In this document: piece after piece, positions 62,199-64,000 of the stretch
How the letters are laid out: each line of letters begins with the position of its first letter
Position numbering within the stretch: the first letter of the stretch is position 1
NCBI RefSeq assembly: GCF_028746185.1
Contig: NZ_JAQIVH010000010.1
Location: 124,001 to 188,000, forward strand
Direction of reading: 5' to 3'
DNA length: 64,000 nucleotides
DNA from: Paenibacillus_E qinlingensis
GTDB taxonomy: Bacteria; Bacillota; Bacilli; Paenibacillales; NBRC-103111
Position numbers and translations under genes: made by a program
Notes under the pieces: model-generated
Told to the model about the DNA's origin: nothing
The model's database searches: none
Seen by the model: only the letters and a program-made list of their open reading frames with translations

Positions 62199-63611
62199 AT
62201 GGATATTCAACTTTTACCGATTCATTGGGTCTATTTAGTGTTCATTGGTTTCATTCTTACGCTTCTTGTTAAACGAAGAGATACGACGATGATTTGTGTG
62301 GTGGGTATTTTTACATTAGGGTTGTTAGCAACGGAGACGTTGAGCGGCTCTGTATCAGGTGTGTTTAACAGCTTTATTTATGCAACCAAAGAGTTAATGG
62401 GGACGATTATGATTATCTCCATTATCGTGGCGATGAGCCGCGTCTTAATTCGGACGGGGATTAATGAAACGATGGTGGCGCCGCTGACCAAATTTTTGAG
62501 AACACCCGCGCTCGCATTCTGGGGTATCGGCATCATTATGATGGTGACTTCCTGGTTTTTTTGGCCTTCACCTGGGGTTGCGCTAATTGGCGCTGTGCTG
62601 TTGCCCGTTGCTGTTCGCGTTGGCTTGCCGGCACTCGGCGCCGCGATGGCGATGAACCTCTTCGGACATGGGATTGCGCTATCTGGGGATTACATTATTC
62701 AAGGAGCGCCCAAATTGACAGCGGATGCAGCCGGTTTGCCAGTTGCTTCTGTCATGGAAGCGAGTATTCCGCTCGTCATTGTGATGGGACTTGTTACGAC
62801 GATTACAGCTTTCTGGTTGATGCGGCGTGATATGAAGAACGGCAAATGGCGCAGCGGGCTCGTCGATAGCCGGTTAGAGGAAAGTGGCGGGCTTGTTCCT
62901 GTTGACGAAGAGAGCAAAGTGTTGATCGGGGAGCGTTTGAAACGGGGTCTAGCCATTGCAATTCCCGTGTTATTCGCTTTAGATGTCATTGCGATGTTCG
63001 TCTTGAATTTGCAAGGCGGTGATGCAACCGCTCTCGTGGGTGGAACAGCGGTGTTTATCTTAATCGCAGTCACATTGATCGCTCACCGAAATGCGGGCGT
63101 GGAGAAGATCACTTCCTATTTAATAGAAGGCTTTGTATTCGGCTTCAAAGTCTTCGGTCCCGTCATTCCGATTGCGGCCTTCTTCTATTTAGGTGACTCC
63201 GCGATTACGGATCTATTCGGCAAAATACTGCCAGAAGGTTCACACGGTATCGTGAACGACCTAGGCGTGGCACTCGCAGGCGTCGTGCCGCTGAATGGAG
63301 CCATTGGTGCCGTGACGCTAACCATCGTCGGCGCCATTACAGGCCTCGATGGCTCCGGCTTCTCGGGTATTTCCTTGGCGGGCTCCATCGCGCAGCTGTT
63401 CGCGACCGCCATTGGTTCTGGCGCAGCTGTGCTGACTGCGCTAGGGCAAGTAGCCGCCATCTGGGTCGGCGGAGGGACTTTGATCCCGTGGGCGCTCATT
63501 CCGGCCGCAGCGATCTGCGGTGTGAGTCCGTTCGAGCTCGCGCGGCGGAATCTGAAGCCCGTGCTCATCGGCCTAGCCGTGACAACAATCGTGGCGATGT
63601 TTTTGGTTTAA
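62199..63611 (+). CDS. Multi-pass membrane transporter, family uncertain
   Basis: 470 residues from ATG 62199, with GTG 62187 as an alternative. About eleven to twelve helices. Features: FIYATKELMGTIMIISIIVAMSRVLIRTGI, SWFFWPSPGVALIGAVLLPVAVR, GHGIALSGDYIIQGAPKLTADAAGLP between helices and a Gly-rich C-terminal half (GAITGLDGSGFSGISLAGSIAQL). The two-fold pattern of hairpin-like loops resembles ion transporters of the CitMHS/GntP or NhaC-type groups. The substrate cannot be stated. Monocistronic. Confidence 0.7.
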   Translation: MDIQLLPIHWVYLVFIGFILTLLVKRRDTTMICVVGIFTLGLLATETLSGSVSGVFNSFIYATKELMGTIMIISIIVAMSRVLIRTGINETMVAPLTKFLRTPALAFWGIGIIMMVTSWFFWPSPGVALIGAVLLPVAVRVGLPALGAAMAMNLFGHGIALSGDYIIQGAPKLTADAAGLPVASVMEASIPLVIVMGLVTTITAFWLMRRDMKNGKWRSGLVDSRLEESGGLVPVDEESKVLIGERLKRGLAIAIPVLFALDVIAMFVLNLQGGDATALVGGTAVFILIAVTLIAHRNAGVEKITSYLIEGFVFGFKVFGPVIPIAAFFYLGDSAITDLFGKILPEGSHGIVNDLGVALAGVVPLNGAIGAVTLTIVGAITGLDGSGFSGISLAGSIAQLFATAIGSGAAVLTALGQVAAIWVGGGTLIPWALIPAAAICGVSPFELARRNLKPVLIGLAVTTIVAMFLV

Positions 63612-63647
63612 GTAGAGGGCGGAGAAGGAACCGCACGACAAGGAAGG

Positions 63648-63680
63648 GCCTCAAGCCATGTAGGTGGCGGGGGCTTTTTT
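63648..63680 (+). terminator. Intrinsic terminator
   Basis: GCCTC...GCCA pairs with TGGC...GGGGC around TGTAGG, followed by TTTTTT. Ends the transporter gene. Confidence 0.7.
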
Positions 63681-63826
63681 CCATTTTTAACTCTCTAATT
63701 TCGACTCCGACTCCATAGCGAGCCCCAGAGGTCCGTCCCTCAGATCCCGAATCACCCGTACTCCCCGTTCTACACAGCCTCTAAATCACCCAAATCGCGT
63801 CGTACATGCAGCTGTGCCGCATGAGA

Positions 63827-64000
63827 AATGCAATAATACAACCTTTTATATCAAATTAACCATGCTATCTGAAATAGATGCAAAAAGGCAACAATTTCAG
63901 CCTTCACTCGGCCGAATAGCATCTTTCGCTCCAAAAGGTTGCCTTTTCGCATCAATTCGTCGTTACTCCATCGTTTGCCCCGAAAAAAGATGCCTATTCG
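63827..64000. repeat. Dyad-symmetric intergenic element E (runs off the window)
   Basis: The stretch 63681-64000 has no gene. Words: AATGCAATAATACAAC at 63827 and GATGCAAAAAGGCAAC at 63877 (50 nt apart), then inverted GTTGCCTTTTCGCATC at 63938 and GATGCCTATTCG at 63989 (51 nt apart, cut by the window end). The nested pairs share the centre 63915. Confidence 0.75.

Overview
The window looks like part of a chromosome from a low-to-mid-GC Bacillota in the Paenibacillus/Cohnella group. This is inferred from content, not from a marker gene: strong AGGAGG ribosome sites, LplB/LplC-type sugar ABC transporters next to AraC or YesM/YesN regulators, an S-layer-homology protein, several OmpR-type two-component systems, a c-di-AMP riboswitch in front of a KimA-type transporter, and BirA, Rex and CcpA-like operators. 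No rRNA, tRNA, CRISPR array, prophage or intact insertion sequence was seen.

Layout. 1-159: 3' end of a membrane protein. 542-5113: a Bce-type peptide-antibiotic sensing and detoxification module, with kinase and regulator divergent from ABC ATPase and permease. 5075-8102: a second two-component system with a small secreted protein. 8321-9691: SDR and MarR. 9938-12846: a third two-component system. 13289-14390: decayed LamG-like pseudogene. 14507-16189: MarR, nitroreductase and ABM monooxygenase under two matching palindromic operators. 16285-19086: beta-propeller lipoprotein and SLH protein. 19294-21630: AraC and ADP-ribosylglycohydrolase. 22755-27548: large secreted glycoside hydrolase, then an amidohydrolase/Rieske pair whose promoter resembles that of the hydrolase. 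27681-35464: AraC, YesM/YesN and a sugar ABC importer. 35574-38863: BioY and an ECF module (one ATPase, one ATPase-EcfT fusion) around a double BirA operator. 39318-41648: polysaccharide deacetylase, DUF1801, EcsC. 41760-45475: GbsR-type repressor and glycine-betaine ABC importer. 45687-46916: type II NADH dehydrogenase behind two Rex boxes. 46979-53976: transmembrane AraC regulator, a second sugar ABC importer and a metallo-hydrolase. 54020-55462: MFS exporter. 55759-57473: a putative nuclease-like/winged-helix protein, ten tandem hairpins and the c-di-AMP riboswitch. 57474-63611: KimA, YqkE-like protein, two polysaccharide deacetylases, a small conserved protein and a membrane transporter.

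The most unusual signal is in the intergenic DNA. Five gaps (271-449, 12899-13081, 22209-22391, 38972-39156, and 63827 to the window end) each hold an element of about 177-185 bp with the same geometry: two copies of a word 50 or 51 nt apart, then two inverted copies 50 or 51 nt apart, all placed around one dyad centre. The words differ between most elements, so the architecture is conserved more than the sequence. A separate array (56431-56944) has ten 52-nt units, each with a 10-bp hairpin. A telomere-like CCCCAA microsatellite lies at about 22074-22167.

Functionally the window combines envelope-stress and antibiotic sensing, import of plant-polysaccharide-derived oligosaccharides, cell-wall deacetylation, osmotic and potassium homeostasis, and redox and biotin control.
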